The notes under the pieces: generated by a model
What the model was told of the DNA's origin: nothing
What the model saw: only the letters and a program-made list of their open reading frames with translations
The model's database searches: none
Position numbers and translations under genes: made by a program
Shown: piece by piece, positions 36,601 to 47,419 of the stretch
Numbering within the stretch: the first letter of the stretch is position 1
Layout of the letters: each line of letters starts with the position of its first letter
NCBI GenBank assembly: GCA_023105745.1
Contig: JALGQZ010000009.1
Coordinates: forward strand, 40,729,359 to 40,793,358
Length of the DNA: 64,000 bases
DNA from: Austropuccinia psidii
Lineage: Eukaryota > Basidiomycota > Pucciniomycetes > Pucciniales > Sphaerophragmiaceae
Reading direction: 5' to 3'

Positions 36601-38069
36601 ATGATTTGACTCTTCCACCATGGCCAGTTTCTTCTGCGATGGATTTCTTTCATTTCTGTGTACCATATACTTGCATGACCTTTAAATGCAGTATTCAATC
36701 TAGCAGTAATCCAGTAGTCTGGTATGCTTGGTACATCAATGAAGAGTCCATCAATATAATCTAGGAGTTCCATATGATCATATTCTCCTGATCCAGAGAA
36801 TTTGGGCCAGCTTGAGGCCTCAGGAAGCTGTTTCAAGGCTTCCTTCTCTGAATAAGACATGCCATCTCCATCCTGGTATTGTGATGGAGATCTTTCATTA
36901 TTCAAAAACATGACATCTGGTTTGATGTCATTTGGTTGATATAGATTCTCCATAGCTTGGCCTTGTGGTTGGGGCTTCAAGCTATGGTAGGCATTAAACA
37001 ATTTGTTAATGTCTTGATCCAGACACTCCCTGTCCCTTGTGCTGTGGTGTTGTTCTTCAAAGACTATATTCAGTCTTTTGTTGGTTTCTTCAGAGGCTTT
37101 GCTCAGTTGAGCATATCCTTCTTGAAGATTCTTAACTATCTGTTCCAAGGAGGCTTGAGTTTGTCTCATCCTCTCTTGGCTAGCTTTAATTTCTGCAAAC
37201 TGCTTTGCAGATTTTTCAGCATATTGGGACATTTGTAACCATAGTGTATCACTGTTGATGTTACTCTCAGATGTGACAATGTTATTTTCAGTCTGTGTGG
37301 GGGTAATGTTTCTATTACTAGGACTACTGATTCTAGAGTGGTTTACAACTACTTCTGGTTCCTGTGTACTTCTTTCACCAAATCTAAAAGCTTCTGGATC
37401 ATGGGGTCTGACTCTTTCCTCCTCTGGTTGAAGGAGGTTTTGTTCTTGCCCTTGTTTCCTTGTCTTCTCCCGGAAACTTCCTGGAATTGTGAAGAATGGT
37501 GACTCTTGGCCACTGATCTGCTGGTTTCTGAGTGATTTGAAGCCACTGGAGAGCTGATTTGGCCTGCTCCTTGTGAACCTGAAGGAATCTGAGTAGGCCC
37601 TGTCTGGTTTAACTGTTCTACTATAGCTAGGATAGTTGATTGCTTCTCCCTTATCCTCTGTGCCCTTGCCTCCAGGAGTCTGTGCTGCCTGGTAGGATTC
37701 CAACCCTTGGTGATTATCATAAGGTCTTTGAAGTCTATCTCTTTGAGACAGATCTTCTGGCAACTTGATTCCAGTTCTTCCCAGTGAGTTGCTAGGTTGA
37801 ACCTCTTGTTGTCCATGCTCCATTGAAATAAATCTTTGAGGAGTTGGTGGATCTGAAGAACTTGATCCATATCCTTCCAGTCCTCTGGTTTGAGGTTTCT
37901 GTTGAATTGGAGTGTGAATGGCAAGGTTGATATTATCTCCCTCATTGTTTTGCCATCCACCACTGTGTCCAAGGTGTCTTCTTCCAGTTCTTCTGGTTCT
38001 GGACAATCCTTCTCTGTCCTCTGGCTGGTTCCTTTGGAAGCCAAGGTCTCTGAGGTATTCAGGGGACAT
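33690..38069 (-). CDS. Ty3 Gag-Pol polyprotein (open for 1459 codons)
   Basis: Starts at ATG 38069, one base after the stop of the preceding small frame (TGA-T-ATG). Residues about 1-240 are low-complexity Gln/Ser/Arg/Pro. Residues about 270-360 look coiled-coil. A capsid-like region follows ('[20 protein letters not shown]', '[20 protein letters not shown]'). Then come a CCHC zinc knuckle '[14 protein letters not shown]' (about 620), acidic linker, aspartic protease '[13 protein letters not shown]' (about 750), reverse transcriptase with '[12 protein letters not shown]' (about 1090), RNase H ('[16 protein letters not shown]', '[11 protein letters not shown]', 1240-1315), and 'HTNADGLSR'. It stops at TAA 33692-33690, which looks like a nonsense change because the same frame continues with integrase. 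Product: particle proteins and the enzymes for reverse transcription. Confidence 0.92.
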   Translation of the reverse strand: MSPEYLRDLGFQRNQPEDREGLSRTRRTGRRHLGHSGGWQNNEGDNINLAIHTPIQQKPQTRGLEGYGSSSSDPPTPQRFISMEHGQQEVQPSNSLGRTGIKLPEDLSQRDRLQRPYDNHQGLESYQAAQTPGGKGTEDKGEAINYPSYSRTVKPDRAYSDSFRFTRSRPNQLSSGFKSLRNQQISGQESPFFTIPGSFREKTRKQGQEQNLLQPEEERVRPHDPEAFRFGERSTQEPEVVVNHSRISSPSNRNITPTQTENNIVTSESNINSDTLWLQMSQYAEKSAKQFAEIKASQERMRQTQASLEQIVKNLQEGYAQLSKASEETNKRLNIVFEEQHHSTRDRECLDQDINKLFNAYHSLKPQPQGQAMENLYQPNDIKPDVMFLNNERSPSQYQDGDGMSYSEKEALKQLPEASSWPKFSGSGEYDHMELLDYIDGLFIDVPSIPDYWITARLNTAFKGHASIWYTEMKEIHRRRNWPWWKSQIIQKYSNGTWIWQKTMSFENDKYSVDKDPYDWCLRQSKRLKAIDPQMNIQMRNHKLLTQLPGELENAVKCRCNQNCTLDEIANTLQDIRERTNIGKFTPYKSSSFKEKQPFRVEFKDKPRERVAEVAKKNNSCHNCGSTDHYANSCPKAKKKVYAVEKVPEEEPPTEDSETDSMGDAIREPSEDEQDPREEFLVEYQEETPLEIQDIQLEAGMPQDTANKNLCKHTQDAQTFLVTPTKGMAYIHGTATKTTVCIDNAQHPLIIDSGAHCSIVARNYLDTHFPNWEKQLFPTKAKNFKSASGKMTSIGTIIKEIFIPHRKGNIRLNPEFVALNDAHIQGFLLGTDYQRMYGIDIYNSKNRHITIGTNKEKKFSLDIYPISSQDPLEELLKEFREGQFSTTLTSKQKLTLLKMLRKNGPAFANGEEPLGKIKGHDIKLYLDVERPYPPMLRRPPHPASLETRKEIEKHINELLDMDVIRKIGHNEIVQITTPVLITWHDGKSRLCGDFRALNNYTKADRYPIPRIPHALDKLAKAKYMTKMDCMKGFHQNGVKPNSMKLLIIICHMDIYEYTRMPFGIKNAPAHFQRRMDTIFQDEILEGWMVVYIDDIIIYSETWEDHVQYIDRVLSKCTPINLKISLKKCNFSQQELLALGHKVSDLSLAIDQNKVAAVLQKPVRKSIKEMQSFLGFASYYRSHIKNFAHITSNLYKLCSKDVVFEITKERRDAYERIKYELTNAPVLILPDFELPFKLYIDAACSQGLGAALHQRQIVDGEPREGVIFYISRQLKDSEARYGATQTECLCLVRALEKLHYYLEGAVFEVYTDCTALKSLLNMKTTNRHMLRWQIAIQEYRGIMTIIYKEGKSHTNADGLSRWPLDNVKSNPAYDPEVAAKIPIHFMEINRKKNLRFSEWAPESGTLDSGNTDSEGTETPILGISSSELHNEFFSAVQKSYAKHKQCSILLQLLQQKYRSP

Positions 38070-38083
38070 ATCAGTGTTTGCAA
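37349..38083 (-). CDS. Overlapping second frame over the N-terminal gag region
   Basis: A 244-codon frame runs open in another phase across 720 bp of the gag-pol frame. It reads like an ordinary globular protein, not like a shadow: '[20 protein letters not shown]', '[20 protein letters not shown]', '[20 protein letters not shown]', then a basic tail '[19 protein letters not shown]'. In contrast the gag-pol phase over the same DNA is low-complexity. Its first codon listed is TTG; the phase is open back to about 38103, overlapping the end of the preceding small frame by about ten codons, so entry by a ribosomal frameshift is possible. I recall the same protein from other rust copies of this family, which should be verified. 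Confidence 0.6.
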   Translation of the reverse strand: MQTLICPLNTSETLASKGTSQRTEKDCPEPEELEEDTLDTVVDGKTMREIISTLPFTLQFNRNLKPEDWKDMDQVLQIHQLLKDLFQWSMDNKRFNLATHWEELESSCQKICLKEIDFKDLMIITKGWNPTRQHRLLEARAQRIREKQSTILAIVEQLNQTGPTQIPSGSQGAGQISSPVASNHSETSRSVAKSHHSSQFQEVSGRRQGNKGKNKTSFNQRRKESDPMIQKLLDLVKEVHRNQK

Positions 38084-38418
38084 GCAGTCAAAAACTTTAT
38101 GTTCTTAGTGTATTTTCCTTTGACTGTGCCTTGTACAAATTTGTTATCTGCTGAGTTGGGCAGTTTGCCTTTGGAGGTTACAACTGGGTTAATAATTGTA
38201 ATCTTCCCTGTACAAGTGGTTAAGGTGGGTTTACCTTGTTTTGAAGAAGAGTTTAGTGGTTTTATACTCCTCTGAGTGGCTATTGGTGTCCACTTTTGTG
38301 CTGTAATGAGGCCTTCACTAAGTCTTTTTCCCTTGCCCTTGCTGCCCTCTGGTTCAGAGGGTGTCACTGGTATGTTGTCCTGTGACTGGGTCTCAAGTGG
38401 TATCAAATTTTCTTCCAC
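38071..38418 (-). CDS. Small leader frame of the Ty3 element (115 codons)
   Basis: Starts at ATG 38418 and ends TGA 38073-38071, directly before the gag-pol ATG at 38069. Ser/Thr/Lys/Pro-rich, with no recognised domain. It may be the N-terminal part of Gag, joined to the 37349-38083 frame by a -1 frameshift in their overlap. It may instead be an upstream frame that feeds re-initiation at TGA-T-ATG. Confidence 0.5.
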   Translation of the reverse strand: MEENLIPLETQSQDNIPVTPSEPEGSKGKGKRLSEGLITAQKWTPIATQRSIKPLNSSSKQGKPTLTTCTGKITIINPVVTSKGKLPNSADNKFVQGTVKGKYTKNIKFLTACKH

Positions 38419-38992
38419 TGAATCAAACAGGAAAAAGAGGACTTATGTCAGTTAAGACTTCTTAAAAGGCTGGTTTTGCACATCTAAGAATGGCCTCTGG
38501 GCTTGTATATTATTACAATATGCCCTTGTATTATGACAATGTAATTGAATTAACAATTCCACGTCAAAAAATACAGCTTACTGATATGTGGTATACTGTT
38601 TGTATACCAATATCTCACAGAATACTTGTATTTAGCAAGTATAATCTGTCAAAGATGGTGTATTACAAGGTAATTGAGTTAACAATGTACCCAAACACGC
38701 CTCAACTGTTGGTTTATCAGTATGAGCTGTCTCAATTCAATTAAGAATGAGGACTGTATTAGTGGCTTAAAGTGTTTTTATATACAAAACACACCAAAAA
38801 TACTGGTCTTGTGGTTATTAGCCACTTGACAAAATACTCTTTAAAATATGAGTATAATAAGAATTAAAAGAAATATATATATAAAATATATTACAAATGG
38901 AAAAACTGAGGCCTAAAAAAAGATAAAACAGGTGTCAATAAATGATAAAAAGAGAAAAAACTTACTTGTAAAGGTCCAAAATAAGTTAAAAA
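38419..38992 (-). other. Ty3 leader, non-coding
   Basis: Sequence between the primer-binding site and the first frame. The part at about 38760-38990 is shared with the stub of the other family-A element at 10563-10786. Short frames such as 38490-38744 (plus strand) are not supported. Confidence 0.6.
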
Positions 38993-39008
38993 CACGGCCA
39001 GGCCCCCA
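38993..39008 (-). other. Primer-binding site
   Basis: On the minus strand TGGGGGCCTGGCCGTG follows the 5' LTR after a three-base spacer. TGG pairs with the CCA end of a tRNA. The same site follows the LTR at 10562 with one change (GGCCATG). I did not identify the tRNA. Confidence 0.75.
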
Positions 39009-39011
39009 AAA

Positions 39012-40433
39012 TGTCAGGCTGAGTCTATATTGAAGTGGTAATAAGAGTATTTACAACTAGAATTATGACTGTGACACGTAGAAAATTACTTTAAAATAAG
39101 CGTATTGGGTTTTAAAAGATGATTTATAATATAATTAAGGGGTTCTACTATTGAATAATAGTGGTGGTGAGCGCTATTGAGAACCCAGGGTGCAATCTTA
39201 CCAGTTGAGTTACAATAATTAAATATATAATTATACCTGTTTATTATCCAAGAGTAAAACTGTTTCTGACAGTTTACTACGTAGGGTATTCAAGAGCAGG
39301 ATGAGGAGACAATTTTGGCTGTGAAAAGCCTCCTTTTTTCCTGAAATGGGGTGGAAAGGGTGCTGGACCTTTCCACGTAGAGGAAGTGAAGATTTTTCAC
39401 TCTCTAGGACTGACTTGTGGTTGGCAAACAGCCTGTATGCCCTGTATTGGGCTCAGATGTGGTTTTGAAACCACATCTGGGCGGTTTTCACCAATACAGG
39501 GTGAAAATTTTCATTTGGGGACCTCACAGCCTGATTCTGACGTGTATGACGCATAGAATGCTGTACAGAAACTCTATGGGACCCCAGTATTGACTGACAT
39601 ATGAGGTATTGAAGTAAAAACATGCTTCTTTGTCTATTTGACACCTCATATTCATGGTTTTGGGATATTATCCCTTGGTAAAGCTGTATATGATAGCAGG
39701 TGGGATTTTGACCTTAAAACAGCGATAACGTTGTCAATTATTGAGATATCAACCTCAAAATTGGTTCAGTGTGTAGCCCTGTATGTTCTCTACACAATGG
39801 TACCTCATTTGATATGGGTATCATTAAATATGGCAAAGTTATCCCATGTACAAGACTTTTGTACATTTGCGTGTTTTGGGCAAAAAGCTGTATTGAGCTT
39901 GTTTGCCCCATAAATTTTGTTCTAGTTGAGCTTTGGGGAAATGGATGACACCATCAGATAGCCCTGATTGTGCTCTTTCCAAAAATACCCCACTTCAGGT
40001 ATCCCACACTAAAACGGTAGAAGTTAGATGGGAGGTGAATGTTTTGTTCACCCTTATTTGGCCTGAAATTGACCATCACTCCAGTAATATTGGTGCTAGC
40101 TCAGTTTGGCTGGTACCATTGGATAGCCCTGGCTTAGAGCTTCATTTGCAATACCCATTTGATGGGGTTAAGCCTCTCCTTCTAGATTTTAGATGAGAGG
40201 TCAAAATTAAGGTTTATGCTCAGCAATAACTTTAAGCAGGAATAACCTTGTTATTTCTTGTCCTATGGTGATGGGACTTATATTTTCAGAAAGAGATGAG
40301 TTTCCTCTTTCCTTTGATACCTTTTGAGCTTATTTGGCTCAGTTCCATGTTTTGGTGGTATCTTGGCTATACCATTGGTTTATGGTATTTTGGCTGTCAT
40401 GCTTGTGCTCTGGTTTTGAGTCACAGGCTGACA
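39012..40433 (-). repeat. LTR family A, 5' LTR of the full element (1422 bp)
   Basis: Direct repeat of 30752-32189 with the same termini and the same hairpin (39440-39501). It lacks a few bases found in the other LTR, for example 'actatgataag' near 30951. It is followed by the duplication CTTTT at 40434-40438. Confidence 0.95.
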
Positions 40434-40438
40434 CTTTT
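40434..40438. repeat. Target-site duplication CTTTT, right
   Basis: Identical to 30747-30751. Together they mark one insertion event. Confidence 0.9.
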
Positions 40439-40498
40439 TATCCAAGAAATAAACATAATAAAATTATCACACCATGGCATTCCTCATAAAAAATAAAG

Positions 40499-41926
40499 TG
40501 GGGTCACCTCTGGATGAAATTTCTGTAACTCAACTCTAAATAAGCTTAAATTAAGTTTTTAGTATTTTTTGTACAAAAGTATGAAAATCCTCAAAAACTT
40601 AATTTAATTCACACCACATGTGGTGTTAACCATCAATTTTTGTGTTAAAATTGAGTTGGTGTGTTTAGTTTAAAAGCTATGAGGAATTGGGGTATTTTCA
40701 ATTGAAATGTCAAAATGTGCATGTGTATTACATAAGTAAACTTTAATTTACATATGAGGTATCAATTCTTATAAATGTGTAATTGAAAACTCAATTGAAT
40801 TACATATGTAAATTATAATTGTATTACATGATGAGGAATTAGTGAAAAAATAAATTGGAACAATTAATTGTGGGGGGAAAAGACACTCTGGATCTAAGGG
40901 GGATCTAGCCCCCCAAAATCCCCGCTGACTGGCGTGGGATGTCAAAATCCACGCAAAATTTCATTACTTTTGTCCTGCAATTGAGTAACAGGGTCTGTGA
41001 CTCAATTTATGATGGGGTTTTGATACCACCCAGGGTAGTTTTAGCTGCTGCCAAGAGGGTAAAACTACCCTTAAGTTAAAACGATGTTAGTAAAAACAGT
41101 TTTAACTGGTTTCTACGCCTCTTACACACATTCTGACGTGTTTTGAAGGCTCTAGACCAGGTATTGCTATAACAATGAGTGATTTGAAGGTCTAAAATGG
41201 CTTAAACCCGCCCCTTTTGCGTCAAAACCAGGGTTCAATGATGCCATAATTGGCTTTTCTGTTGTCAGACTGTTTTTCACGACTGACAAGAGTAAATTTC
41301 ACTTTTGGAGTAAGAAAATTTATGGATATAAAATAATGTCTTCTTTGCCCCACTTTTCTCTTCATGTTATAATTGTTTCCTTTTATAATTAGTTGAAACA
41401 CTGTTAAACCCATCAATAAAAGATTCCAACCACCCTTTTTTAAGCAGTTTGAACCTTTTAACTACGTGAAAAAATCATTATAATCATTTTTACCCCTGAA
41501 CCATCCCAAAAGTGAATTAAAGCATCTTTCATCACTGTTAAGGTTGTCACTTTGTTTCCAAATTCACTCTGGTCACTTTTGGGCATGTTTTCTCTTCAAA
41601 TATCCCTTTAAAGACCTTTTTCTTTGATTAATTGCTTGCAGGTTTTTGCTCAATTAATTCCAGTTGAAATTGCTCTTGAAGAAATTTCTTTTGTAGCCTT
41701 CAATATCTGTTGTAAAGTATTTTTGGATAAATCTTTATTGTTGGTAAAACAATAAATTTTTATTTAATTATTGTTTTATACTTAAAAATTTAAAAACAAT
41801 AAATGTGGTGTTTTTTCTCTTTGAAAATACTATTTCTTACTATTTTTAAATAATTTTACCTTATACAAATTTTGAGGACAGGAAAAGTACTTGATATTTT
41901 ATCAATTTTCATATCCACACCTTACA
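40499..41926 (+). repeat. Long repeat family D, plus-oriented copy (about 1.43 kb)
   Basis: Starts TGGGGTCACC and ends CCACACCTTACA. It matches the reverse complement of 62317-63695 over its whole length, including the palindromic 'CACCACATGTGGTG' near 40614 and the 'aagtacttgatattttatcaa' end region. Size and TG..CA ends suggest an LTR, but no flanking duplication is visible (TAAAG and CCCAC). On the minus strand a 64-codon frame (41416-41222) with 'MKRKVGQRRHYFISINFLTP' has a counterpart in the other copy. Confidence 0.7.
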
Positions 41927-42900
41927 CCCACCCACCACGCCAGTAAGATTCTCAAAATCTAGAACCAGGACTATTCCAACCTCAAAATGATTTTTAAAAA
42001 GCCCGATCCACCTCAAACTCCAGCCCTGAATTCAATAGTATTTCTCAAAATGATCAATCAAATATACAAACTTTTCCTGCTTCCACCATGAGAACAAAAG
42101 CACAATAAAAATTAGAGGAGCCCTTGATACAACCTAGATGTACCAAAAACTCAAAAGAAAAACCTAACTACAATCTCATTCTGGTAGATAATAACCCATC
42201 AACTTCAAAAGTAATACAAACCAGTAATGAAGAGCCTTCAACATCCCAAAAGAAGACAAAGCTCCCTCAATCCGGATTATTCAATCCTATTCACTCAGAT
42301 CACTTTGAAGAAAAAATCAGCCATTATCAGCCACTTTTTGTATCCTCATGGAAGAAATGCTAGGTTAATGTTGAAACTCTAATAAGACAACAGTTGAAGT
42401 AAATTCCCCAAAAGCCATTTTCTGCCAAACTACCCAAAGGAATACATTTTAAAAGTATTGGGACTCTTAGCATTAGAAAATGGCTAATGGATTTGGATAA
42501 ATCTGGTAAATATAAAAGACATTAATTCATGCTTCATCCAGAACATTGATATTTACTCAAAGTTTTTTCAGGATTAGATATGTTTTAACCAAAGAAATAT
42601 GATCCTTTTAATGATACTGAAGCCTGGAATGTCCCTCTCTTTACTTTGGATACTACAATTTCAATGAACAAAATTCCCAAATCACACCAACCCCTCTTTC
42701 AATTGGCACAATCCCTCTTTGTCCCAACTTTTCACAAGAACCAGTTCTGGGAAAATCTCTTACTGAAGTCAATATCAGTTTCTGCACAAGATCTCATACA
42801 ACCTGAAAAGTTTGAAATCACCAATTCAACAGAAGATGATCCGTTGTTCAACAACTAAGCCTGGAATTTCTAGTGTCCTGCCTCAGCACAAGACCATCCC

Positions 42901-44820
42901 TGTGAGCCTTGAGGTATGTTTTACATACCCAAATAGGCCAAAATTATCTTAAAAATAAATTCTGCATTATGAATAACTCATGAGTCATGCATATATCCAA
43001 AATTCATGATTTTAATTTCAGAAAAGATGAATATCTTTTTATTGAGTAAGTAAATCCATGGATTTAAGGCCAGATTTGGATTCTACACAAAAATTCACCT
43101 AGGGTATTTCGATAGATTTAATAAGCTCAAATTAACTCTTTGAGGTGGTAATATGGAAAATACTTCAATACCACATCATCAATACCACATAAAAGATCCG
43201 TGAAAAGTTTTGTTTTTCTTAATTTCATGCCAAAATAATGGGAATGTGAGAAATCCCATGTTACATATACACTAAGCTTTGTGTTATGCATGTTTTGGGC
43301 ACTTAACATTATGGTATTCTTACCTGCACTTTTGGTACACCCATAGTGGATATCTCACTTTAAGATTCAATTTCTATTTTGACATGAAAAATAAGCAAGG
43401 GGGACCAAAGACATCAAAGAGAGCCAGGGTACCCAACTTCTGAGGCCTCAGAGGTGTGGAAAGCACCAGAGCTTAGATTCATGGCTGAGCGTGGCCCAAT
43501 TAGTAAATTAAAACACTTTGGGAACTTGGTTACCATGTTACAGCTACAGTAAATCATAAGAAAATAGCAAATAACCTGCTATTTTGACGTGCCAAGCAGG
43601 TAAAGAGCTACTTAGACTCCTGTAACCATGTCAACTCTTAATTAATTTCCATGTATAGACCCTAAAAGAGTAATTAAAACCCTTTTTGGACTTGTATCCA
43701 TTGATTTACCTAATAGCAACCAGGCAAACACTGATATTTGCAATTCTACATAGAAATGAGGTAAAAACTTCAAAAATTCATTAAAAATACAGTTTGGAAT
43801 GAATTCCTCTGAAATATTCAGGACCAATGGAGAACTGTATCATCTATGATACAACCAAAAAATAATTATTGCTGTATCATTAAATTCAATGTTTTACTTA
43901 CAGTCCATTTTTGACTATTCTACATGAAACACTGAATATTCAAAAATTCACAGTAATTACAACCTGTGATGAATTTGCCAATAGCATTGATAACTTTGAT
44001 AAATCCATGATCATTTTGAAATGAAAGAAGATTTACAGTTCTTACTCCTTTTATTATTAACCATATTGGGGTTGGTAGTCATGTAAAAGCATCAACTAAG
44101 TAATTATGATAATCTTACGTGACAACAGATGATGCAATCAATAATCCAAAAGGGTTAAATGTTTTCTCACTGACTGTTTTTTAAGGTTGCTCCATGGCAC
44201 GCCTCTGTGAGCTGTTGTTGACTTAAAAGAGGCCTCCTCTTGCTGTTTTTTCCAAAGAATCATCTTATTATCCACATATATCATTGTTACCAACAAGTAA
44301 GTATTAGTTAAACTATTCTTGAGTGTTTTAATTCTTTCAGAATCAATCAGAAAGACGTGAAATAATAGAATTCAACTATATATTGCTGTAATCCTGCTAT
44401 AAATCATTTTGATCCCTTAAATCCACAATTCTACAATACATTTCTCTACTTATATCTTTCAATAAGTTCTTTGGAGTATAAGTGAGTCATTTATCTTTAA
44501 TTCTTAAAGTTTTTATCTAAAGTTAGTTTTCTTCAAAAATTATCTTTATAATTATTCTTGCAAAAGATAATTATATATTGAAATAATTTTATTATTTTAA
44601 TAAAAGAAGTCTTTATTATTAAATTCTTCTTGTAATTGATTCTTGTAGACAATTACTGCTCACTGTTAAAATCACTAGTAGTGTTTAACAAGTGAAAGAA
44701 AAATTATTTAATTATTTAATTGTGGTTACAATAATATTTTATTATTATATTTCATAAGAACAGACATAGTACTGTTGATTAATAGTAATATTATCATCAG
44801 TTTCATAGTCAAATCTTACA
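42901..44820 (+). repeat. Solo LTR, family B (1920 bp) with perfect duplication
   Basis: Begins TGTGAGCCTTGAGG and ends AATCTTACA. The flanks are ATCCC at 42896-42900 and ATCCC at 44821-44825, a perfect 5-bp duplication. No internal sequence is attached, so this is a solo LTR left by recombination between the two LTRs of an inserted element. It interrupts the X copy-2 gene. Confidence 0.95.
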
Positions 44821-45226
44821 ATCCCATTCAGCTCAAATGAAAAATACCACCCTTGATGAAAAAGAGGAAAAACAGCCAATTCATTATGGAATGAATAGCT
44901 TAATCTCTTTCAATGATTCCATTTTAAATCTTATGATTTCATATATCTTGATACTAGCACATTCAAGAATTCTTCCAGTCAATATTCCTGATGGATTTGT
45001 GCTCACTCATAAAAGGTCCAAAGAACACCTTAAGACCTTATCAGAGCTACAATCAAAGATGGGATTAGTTAAGCCCTGCCATCATATTTTAGATTCATTT
45101 CTTGCTTCTGGGGTAAGAGGCTTAATGGTTTGCTCAAGTGATTGGAGAAAGAGCCCAGCTAAAGGAGCATTGCCAAGGATTGAAATTACTGATAGTGCTT
45201 TTGCTGAGGAAAGGCCTTATGAGCCT

Positions 45227-45235
45227 ATTTTGAAG
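45227..45235. repeat. 9-bp target-site duplication ATTTTGAAG, left
   Basis: Directly precedes the MULE at 45236. The identical nine bases follow it at 49675-49683. Nine bases is the typical length for Mutator-like elements. Confidence 0.92.
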
Positions 45236-45532
45236 GGGTGTTGGTAAACACACGTAAGCTTTTAGTAAAAACACATAAGCCCTTACGTGTTTTTACCAAT
45301 TTATGGTAAAAACACGTAAGTTTCTGGTAAAAACACGTAAGTGACCTCAATTTTCAAAAAAAATTCCTCAGGCTCAGTTTTGAGGTTTTTTTTAATTTTT
45401 TTTTGCCATATTTTTCCCGACTTGGCATGTCAATAAGCACAAATTTTTTCAAATTTTTTTTTTTGCCAAATTTCACAAATTTGGCCAATATGCCAAAATG
45501 GCATATTTTTTTCAAAAATTCATTTAAAATCT

Positions 45533-45915
45533 TCCCACTTATGAATTTCCTTCATTTTTTTTTAAAAATAAAGGGTTCAATTTGAAGAATAAAGAATCAG
45601 AATCCCATAATTTTGGGAATTTTTTTGGGTGGGACAAGTGAAGGCGCAAAAAGAGTTTTTTTTTCAAATGTTTTTTCCCGTCATTGTAATATGCTTATTT
45701 TTAAAAAGTGAATTTAATAGCTTCCCACTTATGAATTTCCTTCATTTTTTTTTTAAATTAAAGGGTTCAATCTGGAAAATAAAGAACCAGAAGCTCATGA
45801 ATTGGGAAAATTTTTGGGTGGGACCACAAGTGAAGGCGCAATGGGTGTTTTTTTTAACTGTTTTTTTTCTTGTGTGTAATATGACTATTTTCAAGTACAA
45901 AGGTTCCACATGTTT
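45533..45915. repeat. Tandem duplication of about 189 bp in the MULE
   Basis: Two successive units beginning 'CTTCCCACTTATGAATTTCC' at 45533 and 45722. Both go on to 'AAAGGGTTCAAT', 'TTTTTGGGTGGGA', 'AAGTGAAGGCGCAA' and long T runs. Non-coding, between the left end of the MULE and the stop codon of its gene. Confidence 0.75.
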
Positions 45916-46003
45916 GATAAAAAAGGAGACTGAGGTGGGATTTAAGCAATAAAAATGACTGAGGAGGGGGATAATTGGAATAAATTGTATATACAAAAAT
46001 CAT

Positions 46004-46708
46004 TCAATCAGAATCAACCTCCAAAATAGTGGGTTTTTTCTGAGAGGGGGGAGGAAGATTGGACAAATACAACATTCTGTGTTTCTTAAATTTATCAGCC
46101 CACCCCAGGGCTTGTTTTTGGGCATGAATCTCCCAGTTCACAGTAATAGGGGGGACTGGATAAACTTTAGAAATGATGATGTCCAATGGAACAAAATGAG
46201 CACAACTATTCAAGAAGCAGATGAAAATGGGGGCTATTATCATTTGGAGGACAGAAATAAGGGAAAAAGGAAAAAGATTGGGCTGTGGAATAAAATAAAA
46301 CTGGTCTTTTATACTTATTTGCAATTGGATCCCCCATGTCAGGCATGGACATCCACTTGCTTTTTGGAGCCTGGCCAACATCTTCATACCATTCAATTCT
46401 TTCCAAATAAGAGGATACTGAGGGAATTAAGGTGTTCATGGCTTCATAAAGGTCTTGATTTTGGTGAATTTCTTCAGCCAAGTCACCTCTGAAATCAGCC
46501 CATTGATCTTGAGTCTTGTAAATGAAGTGGGATACTGTTCTGTAGCCACAGTTTCCATCACCCTGGACATTGATGGCCTTGAAGGTGTATTTGAATATAA
46601 ACTTGGGCAAGTATTCTGAGCCAGTTATCTGATAACATAAGTTCAAAAAATGAATAAATATCAAAATAAACAACATAAAATTACATTAAAAAGAATCAGA
46701 AACTCACA
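46004..46708 (-). pseudogene. MULE-encoded zinc-knuckle-like tail and OTU-like cysteine protease
   Basis: OTU proteases cleave ubiquitin or related proteins with a Cys-His pair. An intron (donor GTGAGT at 46707, acceptor ATCAG before 46628) joins the AT-hook exon to an exon opening 'ITGSEYLPKFIFKYTFKAIN'. The OTU signature 'VQGDGNCGYRTVSHF' contains the catalytic D-G-N-C, followed by 'WADFRGDLAEEI', 'YLERIEWYEDVGQAPKSKWM' and 'RPVLFYSTAQSFSFFP'. The His block 'CAHFVPLD' is in the next phase, after a one-base shift near 46215. The frame ends 'LEVDSD' at 46004. The preceding exon ends with 'CEHCQSNYHTSDEC', a possible zinc knuckle. Confidence 0.8.
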
Positions 46709-47336
46709 AACAGCTTGGAGCATTCATCACTTGTGTGATAGTTGCTTTGACAATGCTCACAGGTCAGGTCAATTGCATCATAGATATTCAAACTGGTGGC
46801 AGGCTTGTGTGATTTTCTTTGTGATGTTTTGCTTCCAATTGCCAATCTTCTGGACCTTCTAAGGGTTACTTCTGATTTATTTAATTCAGTTGCTGAGGGT
46901 AGTGAATCTGATGAACTGATGGATTTAGATAATGAGTCCTCAGAGTCTTCAGATGAGTCCACTTCCAAAATTGGAGAGGGGACATTTGACTGGGATCTGG
47001 AAGTTGTTGTGCTGGTCACTTTTGATGGGGGTCTTCCTCTTCTCTTGGTTTGACTCTCAATGATTTCAAATCTTGAAGGTTCTCTTTTGTTTTTATTCTT
47101 GGCTCCTTGGGGTCTTCCACAGATATTCTTGCATTCTAGAGGGTCTTCATAATATTGATCATCCTCTTGACTCTTGGGAATTTGATCAAATGGGACTTTT
47201 CCAGTCAAAACATCTTGAAAATGTTGGAGTATTGGGGTGATTTCTGCCATTGGTCTTTGAAACAGGTCTTCCCCAATGTCTTCAAATATTTTCTTGGCTT
47301 CATTCATTCTTTATTTTTCAACACTTTGATCATCAC
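46709..47336 (-). CDS. MULE AT-hook and acidic Ser-rich segment
   Basis: Probable middle exon of the MULE protein, open from ATG 47307 to the donor near 46708. 'ECKNICGRPQGAKNKNKREP' and 'TKRRGRPPSKV' are AT-hook-like R/G/P motifs that bind the minor groove of AT-rich DNA. A serine/aspartate-rich acidic stretch ('LEVDSSEDSEDSLSKSISSS') and the basic 'TLRRSRRLAIG' follow. The acceptor is probably near 47337 ('TTTTCAAG'). A TAA lies just upstream of the first ATG in the same phase, so either the exon starts at that ATG or there is another lesion. Confidence 0.65.
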
Positions 47337-47419
47337 CTTGAAAACCAGTCTGAGAAGAATATGACAAGTAAAATCAGTTAATAAGAGAAAAATAATAAGA
47401 AGAAATAAAAAAACCCTCA

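Larger units (their letters stand above)
30752..40433 (-). mobile_element. Complete Ty3 (Gypsy) retrotransposon, family A, 9.68 kb
   Basis: All expected parts are present on the minus strand. 5' LTR 39012-40433; primer-binding site at 38993-39008; leader; gag region; protease, reverse transcriptase, RNase H, integrase and chromodomain-like C-terminus; polypurine tract 32190-32202; 3' LTR 30752-32189. LTRs begin TGTCAG and end CTGACA. The element is flanked by a perfect 5-bp duplication CTTTT. Order PR-RT-RH-IN identifies Ty3 rather than Copia. Only two nonsense codons are seen in pol, so it is the youngest large element here. The two LTRs differ by small changes and about 16 bp in length, so it is not brand new. 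Other A LTRs lie at 9227, 50245, 56535 and 61836. Confidence 0.95.

Noticed and set aside
33007..38275. Many plus-strand frames across the Ty3 element
   Set aside because: They are antisense shadows of the long gag-pol frame.
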